Of a DNA stretch of 64,000 nucleotides, positions 8,708 through 17,227 are shown piece by piece. Source of the DNA: Planctomycetaceae bacterium UBA6172 (GTDB lineage: Bacteria > Planctomycetota > Planctomycetia > Pirellulales > Pirellulaceae); assembly GCA_002422955.1 (NCBI GenBank), contig DITY01000230.1:41151-105150 (forward strand), read 5' to 3'. The notes beneath the pieces were generated by a model. The model was given only the letters and a program-made list of their open reading frames with translations. It did no database searches and was not told the DNA's origin. Within the stretch, counting starts at the first letter, position 1. Each line of letters opens with the position of its first letter. A program made the translations under genes and the position numbers.

Positions 8708-9163
8708 ATGTCCGACAAACACAACAGGTTTTTTCAGGCGGCTGATGAGCGGCTTGGTACGAGCCGTCAACGCTCCTGTTCATTAGCCGTTTTGGTCGAA
8801 TGCGTCGTTTCTCCCCTCTTGAGGGAGCATCCCACGCCGATCCTCTTTGAGCTCAATGTCCCCATCGATTTGGTCACCACCACCGACCAAGCAAGATTGG
8901 CGGACGTTGTCCGCAGTTTGGTCAAGAGTTCGTTGGAGCAGATGACCGAGGGCGGGGAGCTGACGGTGACGGGATGTCAGACTTCACACGGGGTGGAGTT
9001 GGAGATCGCGGATACCGGAGGCGATCTGGACAGTCGGGGGCATAAGTTTTCGATCGCCGTGGCTGCTTTGGGATGCAAGCCACAGTGGCAGAGTTGCCCG
9101 CAGGGTGGAGTGGCCGTGACTTTGACATTGCCGTTTCAGGACTCGGTTCGGAAGGCGGCCTAG
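8708..9163 (+). CDS. Small stand-alone HATPase-like domain protein, degenerate
   Basis: A 151-residue protein that resembles only the ATP-binding (GHKL) half of a histidine kinase or anti-sigma kinase. It has an N-box-like helix (DQARLADVVRSLVKSSLEQM), a G1-like ELEIADTGGD, a degenerate G2 around GHKFSIAVAALG and the final strand GGVAVTLTLPF. The N-box asparagine that coordinates Mg-ATP is replaced (NLxxNA reads SLVKSS), so ATP binding is doubtful. There is no dimerisation domain or phospho-acceptor His. ATG 8708 has AGGGAG 7 nt upstream, which beats the in-frame GTG at 8702. It sits between the ribosomal cluster and the flagellar operon; its role is unknown. Confidence 0.65.
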   Translation: MSDKHNRFFQAADERLGTSRQRSCSLAVLVECVVSPLLREHPTPILFELNVPIDLVTTTDQARLADVVRSLVKSSLEQMTEGGELTVTGCQTSHGVELEIADTGGDLDSRGHKFSIAVAALGCKPQWQSCPQGGVAVTLTLPFQDSVRKAA

Positions 9164-9458
9164 GTTCCCGGCGGTTCGTCGCTCAACGGCGCACGGGCTT
9201 CTGGGCCGCTGTCGTAGGTCGGGCGTTATTCGAGAGTCCTTCGATTTCTTAAGTTTGTCTCCCGTTACCGGTTTTCCACCATTTAAGTTTTGCGGCCCGA
9301 CTCCGTTGTTCGGCGTCTGGGTCGCGTCGGGTATCGGGTGGTTGATTTGAGCATCGGTGGGGCTCGTCGGCCGGGTTTGCAATGGTGATCAACGCGGCAA
9401 TTTCATTTCATCACGCGATGGTTTGGCCATTGAGTTCCATCGCGAATTTGAAACGATC

Positions 9459-12071
9459 ATGAAATCCCTCGTCCAGGCGTATGATTGGCTGCAAACGGCG
9501 ATTCGGGTAATGCCGGTGGCATCCCGGTGGACGAGCGCCGGTCTGTTGGTGGTGATCGTCATCGGATTGGCGTGGACCCTTGGCTCGGATTCGGTTGAGG
9601 ATTCTGAGTATCTTTTTGGGGGGCGGTCGCTGACGGAATCCGAAGCTGACTTGGTCGAGATGGCCTTCAGCGAAGCCGGTTTGAGTGCTTGGGCTCGCGA
9701 AGACGGACGGCGGATTCGTGTGCCGTTGGTCAACCGCAACGAGTACTTCTCAGCTCTGAGCGATTCGGCCTCACTCCCGCTGTCGCTGCGGTCGCGGGTT
9801 CAGGAGGCCATCGAGCAGGCGAGTCCCTTCGAATCGAGGGAACAACGACAAGCCCGAGAGTCCTACGCGAAAGCTCAAGATCTCGGTCGGAAAATCAGTG
9901 CTTTTCCCGAAATTCGATGGGCCAGTGTTGAATATGACCGTGGCGAACGACCAGGGTTGTCCCGTTCTCGATCTCAGTCCGCGAGCGTTTTCGTTTCCCC
10001 CGAAGGAACGGATCCGTTGACCAATTTCCGGGTCAATATGATCAAGGAGCTGGTTCGAGCCTCTTATGCCGATATGCGAAGCGATGATGTCGTAGTCATC
10101 GACACCAACGCTTCGGAGATCGATCCCTCACGGGAGGACGAAGATCCAGTGCTGCGCAAGCGACTGGAGGAGGAAAATGCGTACGAGCAGAAAGTTCAGA
10201 ACGCCTTGACGGGGTACGGCCCCATTCGCGTTACCGCCCATGCCGAGCTGGATGTGGACCCGACGATCGATTCGGGAAGCCAGGGAAATGAACTCGTTGG
10301 CGGCTCGCCAGATTTTCGTGGCCGTGTCTTGGCAGCCGCGACGCCCGAGTCGGAAAGCTTGGGAGCCGAAACGCGTGAGGTTGGTAGTCGACGCCTTACT
10401 TTGGCCCAGCCGCAGGACTATCGGGTGGGGGCCGCAAACCAAGCGGTTGGCCCGGGGGGGAATACGGAATCAGAGCGGACTCGGCTGACTAACGTTCAAG
10501 TCAAGCGGATTCGGATCTCGGTCGGTTTACCAGCCAGCTACTACGACCAAATTTTGTTACAAGACTTTCTTCGGGAGAATCCTGAGAAGGCAGCGGTCGA
10601 AATGCCAATGCCGACCGACGAAATGCGCCAGCGGAAACGGGTTGAAACCGAAAACCAGATCAAGGCGGCCGTCACGCCGTTATTGCCAACGAGCGTCCCA
10701 GACGATGATGCCGTTCCTCTCGTAAGTGTCTGGGATTACCCCGATCTGCCGCAACCGAGTGTGGCTGAAAGCGCTGAGTACACAGCCGGTGAGGGGATGG
10801 TGAGTTGGGTGTCCGACTCGTGGCGGGTGCTCGCATTGTTGGGGTTGTTTGCAATTGCAATCGCTGTTCCGGTCGTACGTTTACTTTGGCCTCTGGGCAG
10901 GCCTGGGCTTGATCAGAACCAGTCCCCAACTTCTGAGTTCTCAAGATCGGCTGATCAACTGGATGGGGTTCCTCGCTTCGAGCCAGAGCGAGGTGCGACC
11001 GCTGGCACGCCAGATTTTGTTGCCGACACCTCGCCAGCGACGCTGGCTGAGCGGTCGGACGCCGCGGAGATCGTGTTTTCGCAAACGGCACGTCAACGAT
11101 CCGATTCGACAACCGGCTCCAGACGTCGATCCTCAGCCACAGAAGAGGACAGCGATCCATTGCAATTTCTTAGCCAGGTAGATGACGAAATCCTGGCCCA
11201 GCGAGTGCGCGAAGAAAACCCTCAAACGCTCGCGATCATCCTGGCAGCCATGGCGCCTGATAAAGCAGCTCGACTCTTGTCCAGCCTTGGGCCAGCGTTG
11301 CGTGCGGAGGTGATGAAAAGGATTGCGAAGCTCGACGTCCCCTCACGTGAAGTATTGAGTGACATTGCCTCTCAACTCCGCCACCGACTACTTTCGGCGC
11401 CCAGCCAGGTCCCAGGATTCCCAAGTCAATGGGAATCTTTGGAGGAGAAGACGTCGGGACCAAATCTTGGTGGTACCCGGGGGCAAGGCATCCTGAATTC
11501 AATCTTGGCCGAGATGCCTGAAACTGCGAAACCGCGGGCTGAACGGCCGACTAACTGGTACGAAGTCCCTTCGGGACTCGGTTCGATCAGCCCTGCAGGA
11601 TCCATTCGCGATTCGCGAGCCAAAGTCGATGTGGCGCCGACGGCAAGTGATCCTTTCAAAGTCGGTCATATCATCGGTTCCGACTTCGAAGGGACGGGAG
11701 TCGAGTCCCGCGAGTCCCGCTCGGCGGCTGCCCAACGAGCGCATGACCGGTTGTTGACGGTTCCGGTTGTTCGGCTGCGTGAGGCTTTGGCAGCTGTCGA
11801 ATCTCGACAGGCCATCTTGGCTTTGTGCGGTTTACCGCAGTCCAAGGCGGACGCTGTCCTGAACCTGCTTTCCTGGGGGCAAGCCCGTCGGGCGAGAAAA
11901 CAGCTTTCCAGAATTGGGAGTATCGAGCTTCGCGATATCGATCAATCGCTGGAACTGGTCGCTCGCCAGTTGGATTCAGAGGAAACGCTTTCAGGAAAAT
12001 TTTCTCCCGTTCCGCCAACTTCCGCATCGCCAGGTCAAGCTTCCAGCATCAAGTTGGCCAAGGCTGCATAA
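9459..12071 (+). CDS. fliF: FliF-FliG fusion: flagellar MS-ring protein joined to switch-protein domains
   Basis: An 870-residue protein, far longer than FliF (about 550). Order: TM1 (about 27-42), YscJ/FliF ring-building region opening EYLFGGRSLTESEADLVEMAF, long periplasmic region, TM2 (about 455-478, after SDSWRVLALLGLF), and a disordered linker. Next comes a FliG middle domain (about 563-650) with ENPQTLAIILAAMAPDKAAR (ENPQ at 586-589, equivalent to the EHPQ FliM-binding motif), then a FliG C-domain (about 755-845) with LREALAAVESRQAILALCG and IGSIELRDIDQSLELVARQL. The FliG N-domain, which normally docks on the FliF tail, is absent, as expected if the two are covalently joined. The next genes are fliH-fliI-fliJ, so the fusion sits where fliF-fliG normally are. 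ATG 9459 was chosen; earlier codons encode nothing recognisable. No strong Shine-Dalgarno. Confidence 0.85.
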   Translation: MKSLVQAYDWLQTAIRVMPVASRWTSAGLLVVIVIGLAWTLGSDSVEDSEYLFGGRSLTESEADLVEMAFSEAGLSAWAREDGRRIRVPLVNRNEYFSALSDSASLPLSLRSRVQEAIEQASPFESREQRQARESYAKAQDLGRKISAFPEIRWASVEYDRGERPGLSRSRSQSASVFVSPEGTDPLTNFRVNMIKELVRASYADMRSDDVVVIDTNASEIDPSREDEDPVLRKRLEEENAYEQKVQNALTGYGPIRVTAHAELDVDPTIDSGSQGNELVGGSPDFRGRVLAAATPESESLGAETREVGSRRLTLAQPQDYRVGAANQAVGPGGNTESERTRLTNVQVKRIRISVGLPASYYDQILLQDFLRENPEKAAVEMPMPTDEMRQRKRVETENQIKAAVTPLLPTSVPDDDAVPLVSVWDYPDLPQPSVAESAEYTAGEGMVSWVSDSWRVLALLGLFAIAIAVPVVRLLWPLGRPGLDQNQSPTSEFSRSADQLDGVPRFEPERGATAGTPDFVADTSPATLAERSDAAEIVFSQTARQRSDSTTGSRRRSSATEEDSDPLQFLSQVDDEILAQRVREENPQTLAIILAAMAPDKAARLLSSLGPALRAEVMKRIAKLDVPSREVLSDIASQLRHRLLSAPSQVPGFPSQWESLEEKTSGPNLGGTRGQGILNSILAEMPETAKPRAERPTNWYEVPSGLGSISPAGSIRDSRAKVDVAPTASDPFKVGHIIGSDFEGTGVESRESRSAAAQRAHDRLLTVPVVRLREALAAVESRQAILALCGLPQSKADAVLNLLSWGQARRARKQLSRIGSIELRDIDQSLELVARQLDSEETLSGKFSPVPPTSASPGQASSIKLAKAA

Positions 12072-12129
12072 AGTTAACGTCGTCAGTGGAGTGGAATCTC
12101 CCTGAGCTTCGCATCTGTCACTCGCCTCT

Positions 12130-12840
12130 TTGATTGCTAAATTTGAAGCCATGGCTGCCATTCTCAAGCCTCATGCCGCTGCTGTCGTACATGGGAGTGT
12201 TGCCCCATCTGGCCTGGCAGGCTTCAACTTCGAGGACCTTTCGAAGCAAGCCAAGGGACAACTTGAAGGCTGGCGTCAGGAGATCGTTCAGCTGCGTGAG
12301 CAGGCGATCCGCGAAGCCCACGAACTCCGCCAACACGCCCACAACGAAGGCTTGCTCGCCGGGAGGGCCGAGGCTGCGCTGGAAGCGGAGGCTCGGCTGA
12401 ATCAGGAAATCGATACGAGGATGAGTCAGCAGGGGGCAGTCTCTGAGGCGATGGTCCGTCAACTCAGCGAGATTCACGAGCAGTGGATGACTCAGTATGC
12501 GGAAACGCTAATTGAAACAGCGGTCGGGATTGCACAGCGAATCATTCGGCGACGGTTGGAGCGTGAACCGGAGATCATCGCAGATTGGGTAGCCGAAGCG
12601 TTGTGGGCATCCCGTTCGGCTAACCGATTGGTCGTTGCGGTTCATCCCGAAACGCTCGCTGAGATGGGACCGAGCTTGGAAGAACTTTTGTCGCAGCCCG
12701 GATTGCCCGAGGATACAACTCTCGTAACCGACGAATCGGTTCCTCGGGAAGGGGTGGTGATTCGACAGCATGGAGGCGAGGTAGCCGCGACTTTAGAAGC
12801 TCAACTGGCTCGTCTCGCCGAGGTCTTAAAGGATGCTTAG
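12130..12840 (+). CDS. fliH: Flagellar assembly protein FliH
   Basis: A 236-residue FliH-like stator/regulator of the export ATPase. It has an Ala/Glu-rich helical N-terminal half (KGQLEGWRQEIVQLREQA and a following AHNEGLLAGRAEAALEAEA stretch with GxxxA-like spacing) and a C-terminal globular half: TLIETAVGIAQRIIRRRLE, a VAVHPETLAEM strand and GVVIRQHGGEVAATLEAQL, as in FliH/V-ATPase subunit E. It begins at TTG 12130; ATG 12151 is an alternative. Its end overlaps fliI by 8 bases, indicating translational coupling. It delivers FliI to the export gate at the cytoplasmic face of the flagellar base. Confidence 0.88.
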   Translation: MIAKFEAMAAILKPHAAAVVHGSVAPSGLAGFNFEDLSKQAKGQLEGWRQEIVQLREQAIREAHELRQHAHNEGLLAGRAEAALEAEARLNQEIDTRMSQQGAVSEAMVRQLSEIHEQWMTQYAETLIETAVGIAQRIIRRRLEREPEIIADWVAEALWASRSANRLVVAVHPETLAEMGPSLEELLSQPGLPEDTTLVTDESVPREGVVIRQHGGEVAATLEAQLARLAEVLKDA

Positions 12841-14173
12841 TTTGCCACCGCTGCCACCGCCACTTGCGCTTCGACGGAGGATCGAAATGACCTCGCCGTT
12901 GGCAATTCGGGGGCGCATCACTTCGGTTGTTGGTGGCAATGTTGTTGTCGAGGGGATGATCGCCCCGCTGGGATCGATTATGAGAATCGATTCGGTACAT
13001 GGACGGTCCTGCGTTGCCAGGGTGATCGGATTCCACGGAGTCTGTCCGATGTTGGCTCCGTTGGGAGATTTTGGCGCGTTTCGCGCGGGCGATTTGGTGA
13101 CACTGATCGCAGATACTTTGCGGATTCCAGTTGGCCCACAGTTGCTCGGCAGGATATTGGATGCGTTAGGGCGACCGATCGATAGCAAGCCGTTGCCGCG
13201 TGGCCTGGCGGCTTGTACTGACGATACCCCTGCCCCGCCCTCCCTTTCCAGGCCTCCGATTGACGAGGCGTTGTCGACCGGCGTCAAGGCAATTGATGCC
13301 ATGTTGACTATCGGCCGCGGCCAAAGGATGGGCATCTTCGCTGGTTCAGGAGTGGGCAAAAGTACCCTGCTCGGGATGTTGGCTCGAGGTGCAGAAGCGG
13401 ATGCAATTGTGATTGCCATGGTTGGCGAGCGGGGGCGGGAGGTGCGTGAGTTCGCCGAACGGACGCTCGGTCCCGAAGGGATCGCTCGGAGTGTCATCAT
13501 CGTTGCTACCAGTGACCAGCCCGCGGCGGTGCGAGTGCAGGCGGCCTGGACTGCCAGTGCGATTGCCGAATCGATGCGGGATTCAGGAAAGCACGTTCTC
13601 TTACTCGTCGATTCGATTACTCGCATGGCCATGGCCCAACGAGAACTTTCGCTGGCTGCGGGTGAACCGGTAACCACGCGTGGTTATACCCCCAGTGTTT
13701 TCTCCCTACTTCCACGCTTGATCGAACGGGCTGGCAGGACGGAATCCGGCTCGATCACCGCGTTCTATAGCGTGCTGGTTGAGGGCGATGATATGAATGA
13801 GCCCATAGCCGATACGGTGCGAGGTCTACTGGACGGTCACATCGTGCTCAGTCGGGGGTTAGCCAACGAGGCCCATTGGCCTGCGATCGATGTTCTGGAG
13901 AGCGTCAGTCGGCTTCAGCCTCATCTGGTTGAGAGTCACGTCATGGCGGCTGCCGAATCGCTCCGAAAGGATTTGGCTGAATATCAACGCCATGCCGAGT
14001 TGATCTCGATCGGAGCGTACCGGCCGGGCGTACAGCCTCAGCTGGATCGAGCGATCGCGATTCGGGAATCCGCCCAATCCTTGCTTCGTCAAGGATCGAA
14101 TGAATGCTATTCGCTTGAGCAGAGTCAATCCGCTCTGGTAGCGATGGGCCAAGTGGTCCCGCCTGTGCGATGA
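12833..14173 (+). CDS. fliI: Flagellum-specific ATPase FliI
   Basis: A 446-residue ATPase of the F1-beta/type III export family that energises and prepares flagellar substrates for export. It has an N-terminal beta-barrel, Walker A GSGVGKST at 171-178, MVGERGREVREF, Walker B HVLLLVDSITRMAMAQRE, and the late family signature SGSITAFYSVLVEGDDMNEP. Length is normal. The start overlaps the fliH stop (12833-12840). Confidence 0.97.
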   Translation: MLSLPPLPPPLALRRRIEMTSPLAIRGRITSVVGGNVVVEGMIAPLGSIMRIDSVHGRSCVARVIGFHGVCPMLAPLGDFGAFRAGDLVTLIADTLRIPVGPQLLGRILDALGRPIDSKPLPRGLAACTDDTPAPPSLSRPPIDEALSTGVKAIDAMLTIGRGQRMGIFAGSGVGKSTLLGMLARGAEADAIVIAMVGERGREVREFAERTLGPEGIARSVIIVATSDQPAAVRVQAAWTASAIAESMRDSGKHVLLLVDSITRMAMAQRELSLAAGEPVTTRGYTPSVFSLLPRLIERAGRTESGSITAFYSVLVEGDDMNEPIADTVRGLLDGHIVLSRGLANEAHWPAIDVLESVSRLQPHLVESHVMAAAESLRKDLAEYQRHAELISIGAYRPGVQPQLDRAIAIRESAQSLLRQGSNECYSLEQSQSALVAMGQVVPPVR

Positions 14174-14212
14174 TGTTTGCCGCTTCTGGTTGATCCGCGT
14201 TAAAGGGGAAGA

Positions 14213-14656
14213 ATGTTTCGATTTGAGTTTGAATCGATCTTAAGCCTTCGCGAGACTGAGAGAAACGCGTCGCGTGCCGAGTTGGCTGCGGCGATAGCGA
14301 GGCTGATCGCGGTCCAGACGCAACGAGAGGAGTTGCGGCGAGCAACATGGGAAGCGGTTTCGGCTTATCGTGACACCCGGTTCGGTCTCCTCCGGATTGA
14401 TGCTTTGCGAAAGCAGGGGGACTTTGAAAAGCAGATGGCAGTCGAGGATGCTGCACTGGCGAGGTTGCAAAACGACCTGGAGTCTGAGATGGAGAGTAGT
14501 CAGGCCGCACTGATGTCAGCGGAAATCGAGTACCGCAGATGGGAGGCTTTGCGAAAGCGGGCCAAACTCGCCTGGACTACCCGGTGCGCGAAACTACAGC
14601 AGCAGGAAATGGACGAAGTCTCGGCGAGAAGGTATCAGGGGTTGAACCGCTTCTGA
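14213..14656 (+). CDS. fliJ: Flagellar export chaperone FliJ-like coiled-coil protein
   Basis: A 147-residue, almost wholly helical protein that opens MFRFEFESILSLRETER, the typical FliJ start, and continues as a two-helix coiled coil rich in Arg, Glu, Ala and Gln. FliJ inserts into the FliI ring like the gamma subunit of F1 and recycles export chaperones. Sequence conservation of FliJ is low, so the call leans on position (39 bases after fliI), length and coiled-coil character. Confidence 0.82.
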   Translation: MFRFEFESILSLRETERNASRAELAAAIARLIAVQTQREELRRATWEAVSAYRDTRFGLLRIDALRKQGDFEKQMAVEDAALARLQNDLESEMESSQAALMSAEIEYRRWEALRKRAKLAWTTRCAKLQQQEMDEVSARRYQGLNRF

Positions 14657-14954
14657 ACCGACGTTACCCATCCCCACATGCCGCAGCGGGGCGCACGTAC
14701 CTTCTCAAACTTCTTTTTCGAAACGCTCAACGCCCGTTCGTGGCAAATGGGATCGGTCGTAGCGATCGCCCGACTTGAAAAAAGGCTTTTTTTTGTTCGT
14801 GTCCTGTTTTCATTCATCCAGTTCTTGAGCTAGCAGTCGCCAGGGATAAGATCGAATCAAGGTAGGGCGGTGACGGGATCGATTTTCGTTGGCCCCTGCA
14901 AGCCCGGTGATATTCGACCGAGCGAGATGTCTCGACGTTGGGGATGGATTTAGC

Positions 14955-15518
14955 ATGAGCGAACTGGGTCGACCGTTTTTTGACGAAGTCGATTTACTAC
15001 TCGACAACGCGCGGCTTCGGGACGAACTGGAGCCATACATCGACGACTCGGTTTGTGAGCCGTCCGGCGGCCGCATGCCACTGGTGGTTGAAAACGAGTA
15101 CTTGGCATCTATGTTGGCATGGGAGCGGGCACCGGCCATGCCGATTTCCCAGTGGTTTAGTCCGCCTCTCGAGTTGCCCCACCCGGACGCACTCGACCAA
15201 GATTCCCTACATCGATTGCTATGGCAAACCATCCGCCAACTACACACCGCACGAGTCATTCTGGAGTGCACGGATCATCTGGGTGATCGTCAGCTCTACA
15301 CCCTCATTTATCGTGACATTCTTCCCAGCTGCGAAAAAAAGGTCGACCTCCCGCGGAACTATTTGCATTGGCGATGCTTGGATGAAGCGGACGAGCAGAC
15401 CTGGCTGAAATACTACGCCAGCCCAGTTGAGCGACGTCGTTGGCAGGAAGAGTTTCAGATGGAACCCCCGCCGAGTGAGCCTCCTCCCCACCCACGGCAA
15501 ATGCCGTTTCGGGGCTGA
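14955..15518 (+). CDS. Hypothetical protein after the flagellar operon
   Basis: A 187-residue protein I do not recognise. It is acidic in its first half (FFDEVDLLLDNARLRDELEPY), has a central helix (HRLLWQTIRQLHTARVILEC), an aromatic NYLHWRCLD motif, WLKYYAS, and a Pro-rich end. No signal peptide or membrane segment. ATG 14955 was taken; a longer frame from 14889 adds 22 unrelated residues. It follows fliJ by 298 bases in which I see only an A/T-rich imperfect palindrome (about 14777-14792), too weak to call a terminator. A flagellar role is possible but unsupported beyond position. Confidence 0.6.
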   Translation: MSELGRPFFDEVDLLLDNARLRDELEPYIDDSVCEPSGGRMPLVVENEYLASMLAWERAPAMPISQWFSPPLELPHPDALDQDSLHRLLWQTIRQLHTARVILECTDHLGDRQLYTLIYRDILPSCEKKVDLPRNYLHWRCLDEADEQTWLKYYASPVERRRWQEEFQMEPPPSEPPPHPRQMPFRG

Positions 15519-15726
15519 CGCGGATCCCTTTGGCGGCGACTTGGGTTAGACATGATCAGTTCTCGTCTCGCCTGCCGATTTTAGGTTGGCTGGAGTGGTC
15601 ATCCGCTGCGGGGGCATGTCAAATCGGTGATTCGGTATTTTTCGTAGCTTCCCAGGCCTACCCCGGCGACTGATCTTGAAACTCACCAGGGTCCCCGAGG
15701 CGATTGCGTAGGGGATTGGCCTTGCT

Positions 15727-17058
15727 TCAAAGGGTCAGTCGTCCAGTGCTGTCGCCTAGCTGTTCCAAGTGAATGCCGGCGCCATCGAGCATGGAGACGT
15801 ACAGGTTGGTCAAAGGCGTGCCGTCTTCAAACGCGACGTGACGGCCGGGCTGGACCAGTCCCCCACCCTTGCCCGCCAAAATGATCGGCAGGTTGTTGTG
15901 GTTGTGGGCGTTTCCATCGCCAATCCCACTGCCATATACGACAAGGCTACGGTCGAGCAGGGACTCGTCGCCTTCGCGTACCGACTTCAGTCGCTCGAGG
16001 AAATAGGCCAGTTGGGTGACATGAAACTCGTTGATTTTTTGTAGCTTCGCCTGCTTTTCTGCTTTGCTTTCATGATGCGAAAGGTCGTGATGGCCTTCGG
16101 GTACATCCAAAAACGGATAGCTGCGGTTGCTCCCTTCATTGGCGAACACGAAAGTCGAAACGCGAGTCGTATCGGTCTGGAACGCGAGCACCACTAGGTC
16201 GCCCATGATCCGCAGATGTTCCTCGTAAGATGCCGGAATTCCTTGCGGTCGCTTCGCTGCCAGCGTCTGATCGTCCGGAGTCTGCGCCGCTTTATCGATG
16301 CGGACTTCGAGTTCTCGAATGGCGGTCAAATACTCATCAAGTTTCCGACGATCCGCTCCGCCAACATTCTGCTGCAATTTGCGGGCATCATCCCGCACCA
16401 TGTCGAGGATGCTCTTGTTGTATTTTTCCCTGCGGGCGCGAGCTTCGGCCGATTCGCCAGGACGGCCCGAAGTGAATAAGCGGTCGAAGATGAGCTTGGG
16501 GTCGACCTCCTTCGGGACAGGCTGATTCTCGTTTCGCCATGCGATGTTCGAGGAATAGGCACAACTGTAACCCGAATCGCAATTGCCTGACTGGGCGCCG
16601 GCATCGGCACCGACTTCCAGGGAAGCGAAGCGTGTAAATTTGCCGAAGTGCTGAGCGGCGATTTGGTCGACGGACACGCCCGCGCGTATGTCAGCCCCAT
16701 CCGTCTTTCTAGCTTGAGTTCCCGTCAAGAAGGTCGTGAGCGCACGGGCGTGGTCGCCACCACCATCCCCATTGGCATCGGCTTTCTGATGGGTGAGTCC
16801 GGAGAGCACGCAAAAATCATCCTTCAATCCGGTCAACGGCTTCAGCGTTCGCGGCATTTCGTACCCCGTGCCCTCTCGGGTCGGTAGCCAGTCCGGCATG
16901 TGCTTGCCGTTGGGTACGTACAAAAACGCCATCCTGATCGGCTTTTTCGGCTGTTCGGCGCCAAAGGCTCGCCGGGCCATGGCGTCGAGCATCGGCAGAG
17001 CGATCGCTGTACCCAGGCCCTTGAGTACCGTTCGGCGGGAAATGTTAGAAGAAGTCAT
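15727..17058 (-). CDS. DUF1552 protein, Tat-exported
   Basis: A 443-residue protein with a twin-arginine signal (SRRTVLKG, then a hydrophobic stretch to AFG), followed by the DUF1552 body: RMAFLYVPNGKHMPDWLP, FCVLSGLTHQKAD, GDHARALTTFLTG, and CDSGYSCAYSSNIAW. DUF1552 proteins are abundant in planctomycetes and are nearly always paired with DUF1592 cytochrome-like proteins; the fold is alkaline-phosphatase/sulfatase-like but the reaction is not known. Here the DUF1592 gene lies directly upstream (170 bases), so the two likely form one exported system. Confidence 0.9.
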   Translation of the reverse strand: MTSSNISRRTVLKGLGTAIALPMLDAMARRAFGAEQPKKPIRMAFLYVPNGKHMPDWLPTREGTGYEMPRTLKPLTGLKDDFCVLSGLTHQKADANGDGGGDHARALTTFLTGTQARKTDGADIRAGVSVDQIAAQHFGKFTRFASLEVGADAGAQSGNCDSGYSCAYSSNIAWRNENQPVPKEVDPKLIFDRLFTSGRPGESAEARARREKYNKSILDMVRDDARKLQQNVGGADRRKLDEYLTAIRELEVRIDKAAQTPDDQTLAAKRPQGIPASYEEHLRIMGDLVVLAFQTDTTRVSTFVFANEGSNRSYPFLDVPEGHHDLSHHESKAEKQAKLQKINEFHVTQLAYFLERLKSVREGDESLLDRSLVVYGSGIGDGNAHNHNNLPIILAGKGGGLVQPGRHVAFEDGTPLTNLYVSMLDGAGIHLEQLGDSTGRLTL

Positions 17059-17227
17059 CGTATTGCCCTTGTCGAGTTGATCTGGATCGCGATGGGAACT
17101 GAGCGACTTCGATGAGCCGCAGGGCCAGATGGCGGGGGGAGTGTGGAAGGATCATCGCCCCACCGAGACGGGATCGAAGATCCTTAAATTGTACGGAATT
17201 GCTGCGGCAATCGCCAGTGAAATCGGG

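Noticed and set aside
9249..9290. Two TTAAGTTT words upstream of the fliF-fliG fusion, each followed by CCG-containing words, resembling sigma28 (FliA) -35 elements.
   Set aside because: The -10 parts match GCCGATAA poorly, and the pair may be chance in an A/T-richer stretch.
12826..13677. 283-codon minus-strand frame across fliI.
   Set aside because: Antisense shadow of a clear fliI.
14777..14792. A6-GGC-T8 palindrome after fliJ as a terminator.
   Set aside because: Only A-T pairs with almost no loop; too unstable to support a terminator call.
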